Source: Acrocarpospora pleiomorpha
Lineage (GTDB): Bacteria > Actinomycetota > Actinomycetes > Streptosporangiales > Streptosporangiaceae
Reading direction: 5' to 3'
Assembly: GCF_009687885.1 (NCBI RefSeq)
Contig: NZ_BLAF01000004.1
Location: forward strand, 371,260 to 435,259
DNA length: 64,000 bases
Numbering within the stretch: position 1 is the first letter of the stretch; each line of letters begins with the position of its first letter. Positions 26,019 to 34,834 of the stretch are shown one piece after another. A program made the translations under genes and the position numbers. The notes under the pieces are model-generated. The model worked only from the letters and a program-made list of their open reading frames with translations. It was not told the DNA's origin and did not search any database.

Positions 26019-27182
26019 TGCGCGGCGTGCCTTGTCGCGCATTCGATGAACGTGGGGTATCGGCCGATCGCCAAGAAGGGCGTTCCCGCGCTGGAACGCT
26101 CACGGCTGTCCCATGTGTTTCAGAACTACTTCCGGCCGGAGACTCTCAGCCTGGCCAACGTGCCGCTGGTGCAGCGGCAGGCCGGGCTGAGGCTCGCGCA
26201 GGCGTGGGGTGGCGGCTTGGTGGCCGCGGTCGACGGGATGCGGTTCGTGGTCCCGGTCCCGTCGGTGTTCGCCCGCCCCAACCGAAAGTTCTTCGGCTCC
26301 AAACGGGGAATGACCTGGCTCAACGCCATAAATGATCAGGGAGTGGGACGAGGCGCGAAGGTGGTGTCGGGGACGGTGCGCGACTCCCTGCACATGGTCG
26401 ATGTGATCTTTGGGTTGGACGGCGGGGAGCTGCCGGAGATCGTGGTGTCCGACACGGGTTCCTACAGCGACATCGTCTTCGGTCTGCTGGAGCTGCTGGG
26501 GATCTCCTATCGGCCCGCGCTGGCAGACCTGCCCGACCAGAAGGGCTGGCGGATCAGCCCCGACGCCGACTACGGCCCATTGAACACCTTCGCCCGAGGC
26601 AAGATCGACCTGCGGAAGATCCGCAGGAACTGGGACGACATCCTGCGCGTGGTCGCTTCCATCTACACCGGCACGGTCCGCGCCTACGACGTGATCACCA
26701 TGCTGCAGCGCGACGGCCACCCCACCGCACTCGGGGAGGCGATCGCCGCCTACGGCCGGATCTTCAAGTCGCTGCACATCCTGGCCTACATCGACGTCGA
26801 CGAGACCTACCGGCGCGACATCAAGCACATTCGCAACCTGCAAGAAGGCCGCCATGACCTGGCCAGGAGGATCTGCCACGGCAGGAAGGGCGAGCTCCAT
26901 CACCGCTATGAACGCGGCCTGGAGAACCAGCTCGGTGTTCTGGGACTTGTTTTGAATTGCGTTGTTCTGTGGACGACGGTGTACCTGGACGCCGCCGTTG
27001 CCCAGCTCAAGGCGCAGGGCTATCCGGTTCGCGAGCAGGACATGGCCCGGTTGTCGCCATTCGTCCGCCAGCACCTGGGTGTGCGCGGGACCTACAGTTT
27101 CCTTCTGCCGGATCTGGCTCCGGGCGCGATCCGCGACCTTCGCGACCCCGACGCGTCCCACGACGGGGACGACGAGGACTGA
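26019..27182 (+). pseudogene. Tn3-family transposase, 5'-truncated, catalytic domain kept
   Basis: About 385 codons matching the C-terminal DDE domain of Tn3 transposases (full length is near 1000). All three catalytic residues are present: AAVDGMRF (Asp), VVSDTGSYSDIVFGL (Asp) and LQEGRHDLARR (Glu). Homology begins before the first ATG (26046), at about 26019, directly after the NmrA-like stop, so the 5' end is a deletion or insertion junction. No 38-bp terminal repeat or resolvase was found. A remnant, not a functional element. Confidence 0.85.
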
Positions 27183-27214
27183 CGCCCGTGGCCGACACCC
27201 CGCAGCCGCGCGCG

Positions 27215-27688
27215 TCAGCGCAGGACGACCGGCGTATCCGGCACTCCGGCGGCGCGGATCTCGGCGATCAGGTTGGCGAGGCCGAGGGGGTAGATGGTCT
27301 CGCGGGTGTCGCGTAGTTCGTCGAGGGTCCACCAGCGGCGGGCGCGGGTGGTGTCGGGCTGGGTGGCTCGGGCCGGGTTGATCGCGGTGGCGGCGAGGTG
27401 CGCGAGGTAGTACTTCTCCACCTGGCGGACGTCGTGGCCGCCGACCTGGTGGATCTTGCTGCGTTCGGCGATCTGCGCGCCCAGGCGTACCTGCGCGTCA
27501 TCGACGCCGAGTTCTTCGCGTAGCTCGCGGCGGACCGCGGTCGGGTAGTCCTCCCCGGAGTCGAGGGACCCTCCAGGGGTGGCCCAGAATCCGCCGTTTT
27601 CGTCGTAGCGCAGCAGCACGTTGTCATCGTCGTCCAGTGCGATCACGCGGGCCGCTGGCCGCAGCGGTGGGGCCATCATGGGATTCAT
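27215..27688 (-). CDS. Nudix hydrolase
   Basis: A 157-residue pyrophosphohydrolase. The Nudix box is intact at residues about 39-61: GGSLDSGEDYPTAVRRELRE then ELG, with all metal-ligand glutamates. FWATPGG precedes it. Substrate class cannot be told from sequence. The start may be at Met1, Met4 or Met5. The gene is convergent with the Tn3 remnant and stands alone. Confidence 0.88.
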   Translation of the reverse strand: MNPMMAPPLRPAARVIALDDDDNVLLRYDENGGFWATPGGSLDSGEDYPTAVRRELREELGVDDAQVRLGAQIAERSKIHQVGGHDVRQVEKYYLAHLAATAINPARATQPDTTRARRWWTLDELRDTRETIYPLGLANLIAEIRAAGVPDTPVVLR

Positions 27689-27735
27689 TGTTGCAGCTCA
27701 GCCCTACGCGCTCAGCGACTCAATCAGTGACTCAC

Positions 27736-27995
27736 TCAGGCCCTTTCGACGAGGTAATCCCCGATGCACAGGGCGTCCAGATCGCAGGCTTGGAAGGTGG
27801 CCAGGGCGTGGGCGGAGGTCTCCACGATGGGCTCTTGGTCGTTGAAGCTGGTGTTGAGCACGACGGGGACATCGGTGATCTGGCGGAAGTGCTCGATCAC
27901 GGCGGCGAATTCGGGCGCGGCGGCGCGGTCGACGGTTTGGACGCGGGCGGTGTGGTCGACGTGGACGACGCCCGCGGTCGGAGGCGGCGGGCGGG
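27736..27995 (-). pseudogene. Carbamoyltransferase C-terminal remnant
   Basis: The minus-strand frame encodes GVVHVDHTARVQTVDRAAAP, then ITDVPVVLNTSFNDQEPIVE and CDLDALCIGDYLVERA followed by a stop. This is the C-terminal 85 residues of a NodU/CmcH-type carbamoyltransferase (usual length about 550), an enzyme that O-carbamoylates natural products and sugars. The preceding frame is low-complexity Pro-rich and not homologous. Dead fragment. Confidence 0.7.
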
Positions 27996-28260
27996 GCGAA
28001 GTACCCGGCCAGGGCGGGCAGGCGGCGCACCTTGTCGGCGGCGACGCAGAGTCGCCGCCGACGTGGGCGGAACCTGGAACCGCTACGCCCCCAACGACCA
28101 CTCCGAGTGACCACGATCCAGCCAGCAGTCCTCAATACAGACCACTTGATCAACGACTCCTGCCAGCATCACGCCCCAACTCCGCCTCGGTGATCCTTGC
28201 TGTTGTTCCGGCGTTCCCATTTCAGGAGCGGGCGGTCGCGAGTCCCGCATGCTTTCACCT
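27996..28260. other. Intergenic stretch with no recognisable feature
   Basis: Between the carbamoyltransferase remnant and the YtrA-type promoter I see no supported gene, RNA or repeat. Composition is still high GC, so this may be further decayed coding sequence. Confidence 0.4.
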
Positions 28261-28265
28261 GGCGT

Positions 28266-28311
28266 TTGACAATTCCGTGATCACCTGCTGTTATCTTGTT
28301 CTATGGAGATA
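28266..28311 (+). promoter_or_regulatory. Consensus promoter with YtrA-type operator
   Basis: TTGACA (28266-28271), 17-base spacer, TGTTAT (28289-28294): near-consensus sigma-70 type promoter. TATCT at 28292-28296 and AGATA at 28307-28311 form an inverted repeat with a 10-base spacer overlapping the -10 and start point, as expected for autoregulation by the GntR/YtrA gene that follows. Confidence 0.7.
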
Positions 28312-28329
28312 GAAAAAGGGAACAGCCGG

Positions 28330-28827
28330 ATGGGCGATGCAGATTCGGAGGCTGGCCCGCAGGTGTCCGGGTCGCCGATCGAGTTCCGGCTCGACCCGTC
28401 TTCTGGCGTGCCAACCTACCTGCAACTGGTGCAGCAGGTAGAGCACGCGCTGCGGCTTGGCTACCTCGCCACGGGCGACCAGCTACCCAAGATCAGAGAC
28501 GTGGTCGCGTCGCTGGCCATCAACCCGAACACGGTGTTCAAGGCGTACCGGGAGTTGGAGACGAAGGGTCTGGCGGCCGGCCGGCCCGGCCAAGGCACCT
28601 TCATCGAGGCCACGCTCAGCCAGGTCACATTGCCGGAGTTGGCCGGGCTTCGCCGTACCCTGCTTGCTTGGCTGGCCACGGCCGACACGGCCGGGCTGGA
28701 CGAGGACGGCATGGTGGCACTGTTCACCAGCGTGTTGCGGGATTTCCGTGAAGGCCGCCCTGTTGCCGACCATCGCCTTGGCAGGCGCCGCGGCGCGGCA
28801 GACAACAAGAGGAAGGGCGTCGCGTGA
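28330..28827 (+). CDS. GntR-family regulator, YtrA subfamily
   Basis: A 165-residue protein: winged helix (GVPTYLQLVQQVEHALRLGY, LAINPNTVFKAYRELE, GQGTFI) with only a short helical C-terminal part, the YtrA layout. Such regulators control adjacent ABC transporters. The ATG at 28330 has AAGGGA upstream; an ATG at 28303 would lie within the operator and almost at the transcription start, so could only be leaderless. The ABC ATPase gene overlaps its stop (GTGA). Confidence 0.88.
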   Translation: MGDADSEAGPQVSGSPIEFRLDPSSGVPTYLQLVQQVEHALRLGYLATGDQLPKIRDVVASLAINPNTVFKAYRELETKGLAAGRPGQGTFIEATLSQVTLPELAGLRRTLLAWLATADTAGLDEDGMVALFTSVLRDFREGRPVADHRLGRRRGAADNKRKGVA

Positions 28828-29741
28828 ACGTCATTGAAACCAGGGGGCTGGGCAAGTGCTACGGCCGCACCTGGGCGCTGCGCGAGTGCACGTTGGCGAT
28901 TCCCGCCGGGCACGTCGTCGCGCTGGTCGGCCCGAACGGGGCGGGCAAGAGCACCCTGCTCAATCTCGCGGTCGGCCTAGCCGACCCGACCGCGGGCACC
29001 GTCGCGGTGCTCGGTGGCCGACCGGCCGGGTCCCCGGCCGCACTGGACGGCATCGCGTTCGTCGCCCAGGAGACGCCTCTGTACCCGAACATGCCCGCCG
29101 CCGACATGCTGCACCTGACCCGCAACCTGAACCGGCGCTTCGACCAGCAATACGCCCAAGCCCGCCTGGGCGAGCTGGGCATCCCACTGGAGCGTAAGGC
29201 CGGCAAGCTGTCCGGCGGGCAGCGGGCACAGCTCGCGCTGACCCTGGCGCTGGCCCGGCGTCCGCACTTGCTCGTGCTGGACGAACCGATGGCGATGCTG
29301 GATCCGCTGGCCCGGCACGACTTCATGGCCACGGTGATGACCGCGGTCGCCGACGAGGGCATATCCGTGGTGCTGTCGTCGCATGTGCTGACCGAGTTGG
29401 AGCGGGTCGCCGACTACCTCGTCCTGGTCTCGCACGGCCAGGTCCAGGTGGCCGGCAAGGTCGACGACCTGCTCGCCGGTCACCGCGTACTGACTGGCCC
29501 GACCGCCGACGTCGACCGGTATGCCGACCGGCTCAACGTCGTCAATGCCCGGCGCGGCCAGGCGCAGGCCCACCTCCTGGTTCGGACCAACACGACCACC
29601 GACGCCGTGCCGCCCGGCTGGCAAGCGCAGCTGGTCGGTCTGGAAGAACTCACCCTGGCCTACCTGCGCGAGCCCGACGCTGCGGCGCTGCCTGGCCCGA
29701 CCCGCACCGACAACGGCAAGCCCACGGAGGTAACGAAGTGA
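28824..29741 (+). CDS. ABC transporter ATP-binding protein (drug/bacitracin-type export)
   Basis: A 305-residue ATPase: Walker A GPNGAGKST, signature LSGGQRAQLALTLAL, Walker B LLVLDEPMAMLDP, and SSHVLTELERVADY with the switch His. The C-terminal 80 residues are a regulatory extension seen in BcrA/YtrB-like exporters. Overlaps the regulator upstream and the membrane gene downstream, both by GTGA. Confidence 0.92.
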   Translation: MNVIETRGLGKCYGRTWALRECTLAIPAGHVVALVGPNGAGKSTLLNLAVGLADPTAGTVAVLGGRPAGSPAALDGIAFVAQETPLYPNMPAADMLHLTRNLNRRFDQQYAQARLGELGIPLERKAGKLSGGQRAQLALTLALARRPHLLVLDEPMAMLDPLARHDFMATVMTAVADEGISVVLSSHVLTELERVADYLVLVSHGQVQVAGKVDDLLAGHRVLTGPTADVDRYADRLNVVNARRGQAQAHLLVRTNTTTDAVPPGWQAQLVGLEELTLAYLREPDAAALPGPTRTDNGKPTEVTK

Positions 29742-30784
29742 CCACACTCACCATGTCCACCCGGCCCGGACCAGGAGCATCGCTGCGGCCCGTGCCCTGG
29801 CGGCGGATGGCGTGGGTCTTCTGGCGACAGCACCGCCTCACCCTGGCCGGTGTCGGCGTCCTGTTCGGCGCAGCGGCGATGTACCTGCTCATCACCGGTC
29901 TGCAGATGCACCACGCCCACGCCGCAGTGACCTCCTGCCAGCCAGTGCCCTCGGACATCTGCCAGCGCGTCACCATGGATTTCCTCGAGACCTACATGAC
30001 CAGCGCCGGGATCACCGCAGGACTCCTGCACGTGCTGCCCCCACTGATCGGAGCCTTCGCCGGAGCGCCGCTGCTGGCCAGGGAGTTCGAGACCGGCACC
30101 TTCCGCTACACCTTCACTCAAGGCTTCGGCCGAGTACGGTGGACCATCGCCAAGCTCGTGCCCCTCGCCGTCGCCGTCACCGCTGCAGCCGCGGCGTTTG
30201 GCGTGCTGTTCTCCTGGTGCTATCAGCCGCTCATCGGACCGGGACGCCGCAGCCCGCTGTTTCCCACCATGTTCGACATGCATGGGCTGGCGTTTCCCGC
30301 CTGGGCACTGGCCGCATTCGCGATCGGCGCCCTCACCGGTGTACTGATCCGCCGAGCCATCCCCGCGATGTTCGCCACCCTCGCCGCCTGGACCGCTCTC
30401 GCCTTCACGACCGGCGCGTACCTCCGCGCCCACTACCAGGCACCGGTGGTCACCACCGACCCGACCATCACCAACCCCGACTGGGTGATGACTCAGCAAT
30501 GGGCCAAGGACGGCAAACCAGCCACCCTATCCATGATCGACGGGGCTCTGCATCCCGTCGACGTCCAAGCGGTGACCCCCGAACTGTTCCAACCCGGCCC
30601 CGGCACCCCAGCCAACCTCGACCCCATCCAATACCTCGTCCAACACGGCTTCACACACGTGACCACCTACCAACCAGCCAGCCGATTCTGGACATTCCAA
30701 TGGATCGAAGCAGGCTGGCTCCTCGCACTGTCCCTGCTACTCCTCGCCACCACCGTCTGGTTGGTCCGCCGCCGCACGACCTGA
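29738..30784 (+). CDS. ABC-2-like membrane protein
   Basis: A 348-residue membrane subunit with six hydrophobic segments. The first, at about residues 35-55, follows an amphipathic start; LLAREFETGTFRYTFTQGFG is the conserved cytoplasmic loop of this family. A large extracellular loop (residues about 230-310) precedes the last segment. A C-terminal tail VRRRTT is cytoplasmic. It forms an exporter with the upstream ATPase; substrate unknown, maybe an antimicrobial or lipid. Confidence 0.88.
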   Translation: MTTLTMSTRPGPGASLRPVPWRRMAWVFWRQHRLTLAGVGVLFGAAAMYLLITGLQMHHAHAAVTSCQPVPSDICQRVTMDFLETYMTSAGITAGLLHVLPPLIGAFAGAPLLAREFETGTFRYTFTQGFGRVRWTIAKLVPLAVAVTAAAAAFGVLFSWCYQPLIGPGRRSPLFPTMFDMHGLAFPAWALAAFAIGALTGVLIRRAIPAMFATLAAWTALAFTTGAYLRAHYQAPVVTTDPTITNPDWVMTQQWAKDGKPATLSMIDGALHPVDVQAVTPELFQPGPGTPANLDPIQYLVQHGFTHVTTYQPASRFWTFQWIEAGWLLALSLLLLATTVWLVRRRTT

Positions 30785-30908
30785 AGCCCGACACCCGCTA
30801 CCAGCCCCTCGGCGGCTGGCAGAACCATGGCGCTGCTGGATCGGCATACTCTGCAAGGAGACGACCGGGGGCATCTCGCCGCAGAGAAGAATCTCGGGAT
30901 AGCGGGTC

Positions 30909-31172
30909 CTTCATGTCGACCATCGCGTAGTAGTCGATGGGCAGGCCGAGGATGCCACCGACGGTGGCTTTCAGCAGGGTGATGCGCTGGCGGTCGGGGA
31001 CGCCGGGGACCAGGGAGGGATTGTCCTCGGCCCACTGGTAGACCTCGTTGAGCAGGCCGGGTGAGGCGCCGCCGGTGAAGCCGCTCGGGAAGGCGGTTCT
31101 GGCGGGACCGGCGGGCATGGGGACGCGCTGCAGGTCGGCGGAGAAGGTGACCTGCCAGCCCGAGGTCGGCAT
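30909..31172 (-). pseudogene. LytR-CpsA-Psr (LCP) family remnant
   Basis: An 88-codon stretch of the minus strand resembles the core of LCP cell-wall ligases: QRVPMPAGPARTAFPSGFTG, ASPGLLNEVYQWAEDN, then KATVGGILGLPIDYYAMVDM. LCP proteins attach glycopolymers to peptidoglycan. No membrane anchor and no C-terminal half are present, and the frame runs on into unrelated sequence. A fragment. From 30785 to 30908 nothing is recognised. Confidence 0.6.
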
Positions 31173-31220
31173 CGCCGGCCCGCGAAAGTCGGGCCGTCGG
31201 GCTGACCGGCAGCTGAAACT

Positions 31221-31582
31221 GCGACGGTAAGACGGACATTCTCCTGAGCTGGAAAGACCGAAACGTCTTCATCGGTGAATGCAAGATGTGGAATGGCCAG
31301 AAGAAACTGCTCGACGCGGTCGGCCAACTCCTGCGCTACACGGCGTGGCGGGACACCAAAGCCGCTCTCATCTTGTTCATTCAAGGAGGGCCCAGCGAGA
31401 TCATTAAGAAGGCCGACGAAGCGCTCCGTGGTCATATCACTTTCCGATCGGCAGCACCGAGTACTGAGCCGGATCTGCGTCAGGACTACCTCTTGGTGGA
31501 CACGTCGCGAGATCAGTATCGGTCTGTCAGGTTGGCCTTCTTGCCCGTGATCATTCCATCACCGTCGAGCCACAACGGATAG
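31221..31582 (+). pseudogene. PD-(D/E)XK nuclease-like C-terminal remnant
   Basis: The plus-strand frame after a TGA at about 31215 reads GKTDILLSWKDRNVFIGECK then LLRYTAWRDTKAALILFIQG. Asp in TDILL and Glu/Lys in GECK fit the PD-(D/E)XK catalytic core. The N-terminal domain is missing, and the frame abuts an LCP remnant on the opposite strand, so it is a truncated gene. An ATG at 31286 would start after the active site. Possible relic of a defence or mobile locus. Confidence 0.55.
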
Positions 31583-31633
31583 GGGTCCCGATCATGTGGG
31601 CGGCATGGTGGTAGGCACACGGTGCCGACGGAC

Positions 31634-31873
31634 CTATTTCTGCCTGTTCAGCCACGTGGTCCAGGCGTGTGCGTCGGCGTAGACCTCCGGTGCGATGCCG
31701 AGGTCGGCCAACGCTTCAGGGTAAGCGCGATCGTAGGTTGCGGCCCAGGCGATAGCTTTGTGCGGAGGGGCCAGGAGCCAGAGTGCAGCGGTGTCATCCA
31801 AGTGCAAGGTGCTCAAGGTGGGCAGCGTCGCATCCCCCTCCAGATGGCCGGTCACCAGGGCGCGAGGCATCAA
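31634..31873 (-). pseudogene. Hypothetical protein fragment
   Basis: A 79-codon frame (LPTLSTLHLDDTAALWLLAP ... TTWLNRQK) with good coding character but no start context; in-frame homologous-looking sequence appears to extend upstream of the first Met. It abuts the 3' end of the alpha/beta hydrolase gene. I do not recognise a family; likely the tail of a gene cut at the island boundary near 31.9 kb. Confidence 0.35.
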
Positions 31874-32859
31874 GCCGCGCCAGCAACTGGCTGGCCTCCT
31901 GGTTCTGGACGCGGGCCTGATACGGCGCCGACCTGGCTGAGCGGTGCATCAGGCAGACCGGCGGCGCGGAGGGCGAAGGCCAGCTGCTCGGCCTGGAACG
32001 CGGCCCCGCTCGTGTGGTAGTCGATGTCGTGGCCGGTCCCCGGCCACACGGCGGCGTCCACCAAGGGCGCGTTCGTCAGCGCGTCGGCGAACTGCTGCAC
32101 CTGCTCCTCATCGGAGATCCACAAGGCGTCGTACTGTGCGTGACGCACGTGCACGGGAACGGTGATCGACGGTGCCGCAGCGCGGAAGCGCTCCTCCCAC
32201 CCGTCCGAGATCTCGATGAGCTCCTGCACCAGGACGGGCGTCTCTCCGTGGAATGCGGCCTCCGCGGCCGGCATGTCGTCGCCGTAGCTGCCCGCGGGAC
32301 CGAACATGAGCTGGAAGCGCATGTCTCCGTCGCAGGGAAGCCACTTCATCGGAAGGGACGCCCATCGCTCGGCAGTCCCAGGCGGCTCCTGAAGCAAGCA
32401 GCCCGACATCGCCACACCCAGCAAGGGCCAGGTCGGCCCGTTGGATGCGATGAGCAGGGAGAGCGCGGCGCCAATGGAGTGGCCGATGAGGAAGACGCCG
32501 GCGGTTCCCTCGCCGTGGGCCGCCCACAGCTCGCCGATGAGGTCGTCGAGAGCCTGTGCGTTGGCATCGAAGATCGAGCCGTCCACCGCGAGTTGGTCGC
32601 TGTTGCCGTAGTTCGGCCTGTCGACAGCGATGACGGGGATGTTCGAAGCCGCAGCCCGGTCGAGGAGCGAGTAGCCGGGCAGGTCGAAGAAGGTGGAGTG
32701 ATAGCCGCCGCCGTGGATCGCGACGACGAGGGGCGTGGCCGGGCTGGTCGGCGTGACACTCCCCAGGTTGTGGAATCCGGCGAACACCCTGCCTTGGGAG
32801 GGGCCTTCGGAGGACACCGTGTGTGAGAACGCAGTGGAGCTCGTGGTCATCGCATACAT
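31870..32859 (-). CDS. Alpha/beta hydrolase
   Basis: About 329 residues. AIHGGGYHSTFFD is the oxyanion region, FLIGHSIGAALSLLIAS has the nucleophilic Ser, VRHAQYDALWI the acid and GTGHDIDYH the catalytic His. Starts at 32859 or 32850 are both possible. A 44-base promoter-operator module shared with the 4-OT operon lies immediately upstream (32861-32904), so the gene has its own promoter although it follows the hydroxylase gene. The last 20 residues (after LPDAPLSQ) look foreign and may come from the boundary junction. Confidence 0.85.
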   Translation of the reverse strand: MYAMTTSSTAFSHTVSSEGPSQGRVFAGFHNLGSVTPTSPATPLVVAIHGGGYHSTFFDLPGYSLLDRAAASNIPVIAVDRPNYGNSDQLAVDGSIFDANAQALDDLIGELWAAHGEGTAGVFLIGHSIGAALSLLIASNGPTWPLLGVAMSGCLLQEPPGTAERWASLPMKWLPCDGDMRFQLMFGPAGSYGDDMPAAEAAFHGETPVLVQELIEISDGWEERFRAAAPSITVPVHVRHAQYDALWISDEEQVQQFADALTNAPLVDAAVWPGTGHDIDYHTSGAAFQAEQLAFALRAAGLPDAPLSQVGAVSGPRPEPGGQPVAGAA

Positions 32860-32860
32860 C

Positions 32861-32904
32861 CGTTCGTAATACGAGATGTGGTTTCGGATTGCGGATAATG
32901 TAAC
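32861..32904 (-). promoter_or_regulatory. Shared 44-bp promoter-operator module, hydrolase copy
   Basis: On the minus strand TTACAT and CACATC lie 17 bases apart and are followed by ATCTCGTATTACGAACG, a copy of the palindrome ATCTCGTANTACGAGAT with three changes in one arm. The whole 44 bases match the module at 38138-38181 at 35 positions. Suggests co-regulation of the hydrolase with the 4-OT operon. Confidence 0.65.
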
Positions 32905-32927
32905 CAACATCACACCGCCCTGCAAGG

Positions 32928-34175
32928 TCATGCCGAGCTGTCGGGCGGCGCGAGCGGGATGGGGGTGAACATCGGCGCCTCCTCCTCGGGCGCGAGGGTG
33001 GTCGGCCCGTAGAGCCAGTCGACGAAGGAGTAGTCGTAGGTGTCGCGGGCTCTGAGGATCACGTTGCGCTGCTCGCGCTTGACGCCGACGTGGTGCCACA
33101 GGACGCCCCACTCCCGCGAGGTCGCCAGGACGCGGGCGGTGTGCTGGGTGCGCACCGCGTTGTACGCCGCGAGCGCCGACTCCCAGTCGACCGAGCCGTC
33201 GGCGAGCCGGTGTGCCGCAGCGTGCTTGGCGAGCACCCAGCCGTCCTCGATGGCCATGATCGCGCCCTGGGCGATGTACTGTAGGGGAGCGTGTGCCGCG
33301 TCGCCGAGAAGGGCTACCCGGCCGAAGATCCAGTCCGGTATCGGTTCGCGGTCGAACATCCGCCACCAGCGGTCGCGCCACATGAACCTCAGGCCGTTCT
33401 GGACGTCCCCGGTGGTATCGGCGAAGGCGGCGTCGAGCTCGTCCGGCGTGCCCCAGTCCTCCTCGCCGGCCAGCGCCTTGGGTGACTCGAAGACGGCGAC
33501 CTGGTTGAACATCTCGCCGCCGCGCAGGGCGTACTGCACGAAGTGGCAGTTGTTGCCGAGGTGGACGACGACGGCCTTCTCGTGGATGTTGTTCTCGCGG
33601 GCGTCGTCGATCGGGATCGCGCCGCGGTAGGCGACATACCCGGAGCTCACCGGGTGGTCGCCGACGTACTGGAAGCGGGCGGGGGAGCCGATGCCTTCCG
33701 CGGCGATGACCAGCGGCGCGGTGTGCCGGCAGCCGTCCTCGAGGATCACGGTGGCCTCGCCCTCGCCTTGCTCGTAGGACGTGGCGGTCGCGTTGTTCAC
33801 CAGCTCGACGCCGGCGCGCCGGCACGCGCGCAGGAAGGTGGCGTGCAGGTCGGAGCGGTGGATGACGAGGTACGGAAAACCGTACCGCCTCTCCAGGTCC
33901 CGTAGGTCCAGGCGGGTCAGCTCGCTGCCGTCGAGGCCGTCGAACATGATCATGTCGTCGGGGACGACTCCGAGGTCGATGACCTCCTCGAGGAGGCCGT
34001 ACTCATGAAGGATGCGGGTGCAGTTCGGGGCGATCTGGAGACCGGCACCGACCTCGCCGAACTCCGGTGCCCGTTCGAGCAGGCGCACCGTCAGGCCCTC
34101 GCGGCTCAGGGCGTAGGCGGCGGAGAGGCCGCCGATGCCGCCGCCGACGACGACGACGTCGGGGGTGCTGCTCAT
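32928..34175 (-). CDS. 3-hydroxybenzoate 6-monooxygenase
   Basis: A 415-residue FAD-dependent ring hydroxylase converting 3-hydroxybenzoate to gentisate. VVVVGGGIGGLSAAYALSRE binds FAD; FGEVGAGLQIAPNCTRIL, CHFVQYALRGGEMFNQVAVF and ALLGDAAHAPLQYIAQGA are strongly like characterised 3-hydroxybenzoate 6-hydroxylases. It lies downstream of the isomerase, hydrolase and dioxygenase of the gentisate pathway on the same strand, 12 bases after the isomerase stop. A salicylate-type hydroxylase is the main alternative but less likely. Confidence 0.85.
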   Translation of the reverse strand: MSSTPDVVVVGGGIGGLSAAYALSREGLTVRLLERAPEFGEVGAGLQIAPNCTRILHEYGLLEEVIDLGVVPDDMIMFDGLDGSELTRLDLRDLERRYGFPYLVIHRSDLHATFLRACRRAGVELVNNATATSYEQGEGEATVILEDGCRHTAPLVIAAEGIGSPARFQYVGDHPVSSGYVAYRGAIPIDDARENNIHEKAVVVHLGNNCHFVQYALRGGEMFNQVAVFESPKALAGEEDWGTPDELDAAFADTTGDVQNGLRFMWRDRWWRMFDREPIPDWIFGRVALLGDAAHAPLQYIAQGAIMAIEDGWVLAKHAAAHRLADGSVDWESALAAYNAVRTQHTARVLATSREWGVLWHHVGVKREQRNVILRARDTYDYSFVDWLYGPTTLAPEEEAPMFTPIPLAPPDSSA

Positions 34176-34187
34176 GTCCTCCTCCCG

Positions 34188-34832
34188 TCAGATCCAGGGC
34201 CCGAGCATCGGAGCGGCGCTGAGGGAGTGCGGCCGGCCGGCCAGCCAGGCCGTCACCTCGGCGAGCGGCGCGTCGACGACCTCGGGCGGCAACGTCGTCA
34301 TGCCACGCTTAGCCACGATGTCGGTGACCAGCGCCTCGCAGAAGTCGCTCGACAGGTCGGCGAAGGTGATGCCGGTGGCCAGGTCGACGGCGTGCACGTT
34401 GACCTCGCGTGCTCGCAGCCAAGGAATCTCGGTGGCCGGCACCGTCCGCCCCTGGGCGGTGACGACCGGGTGCCGCCACTGCTCGGCGGTGAGACGGTCC
34501 ATCGCCTCGGCGAGGATCTCGGCGGAGTGGCGCAGCCACGAGTCGAGTGCCGCAGCCGGCAGGGTGGCGCCTCTCTCGATGCTGTGCGCGCGCTCCTCGG
34601 GCGAGGAGTACATCGGCGTCTCGACGCCAGTGGCCGCCCAATGCACGAGATGGCCCAACGCTTCGGCGTTCCCCGCGACATGGGCGGCGAGGTGCTTGCG
34701 GGTCCACCCCGGAAGACCGCTGTCGGCACCGAAGCCGCTCTCCCCGAGGCCGGTGACCGCGTCGAGGAAGAGCTCGCTCCCTTCGGCCATCCAACGCCGA
34801 GCGTCGGCGAACGTGCGCGTCGATGTCGTCAT
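34188..34832 (-). CDS. Mycothiol-dependent maleylpyruvate isomerase
   Basis: A 214-residue DinB-fold enzyme. Zinc ligands match the family: LAAHVAGNAEALGHL (His about residue 51) and WLRAREVNVHAVDL (Glu, His). It isomerises maleylpyruvate to fumarylpyruvate using mycothiol. The start lies 2 bases after the fumarylpyruvate hydrolase stop. Its presence is good evidence that the host is a mycothiol-making actinobacterium or that the genes came from one. Confidence 0.9.
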   Translation of the reverse strand: MTTSTRTFADARRWMAEGSELFLDAVTGLGESGFGADSGLPGWTRKHLAAHVAGNAEALGHLVHWAATGVETPMYSSPEERAHSIERGATLPAAALDSWLRHSAEILAEAMDRLTAEQWRHPVVTAQGRTVPATEIPWLRAREVNVHAVDLATGITFADLSSDFCEALVTDIVAKRGMTTLPPEVVDAPLAEVTAWLAGRPHSLSAAPMLGPWI

Positions 34833-34834
34833 CG

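Noticed and set aside
27996..28153. Extension of the carbamoyltransferase frame upstream
   Set aside because: Pro/Arg-rich sequence without family similarity; only the last 85 residues match.
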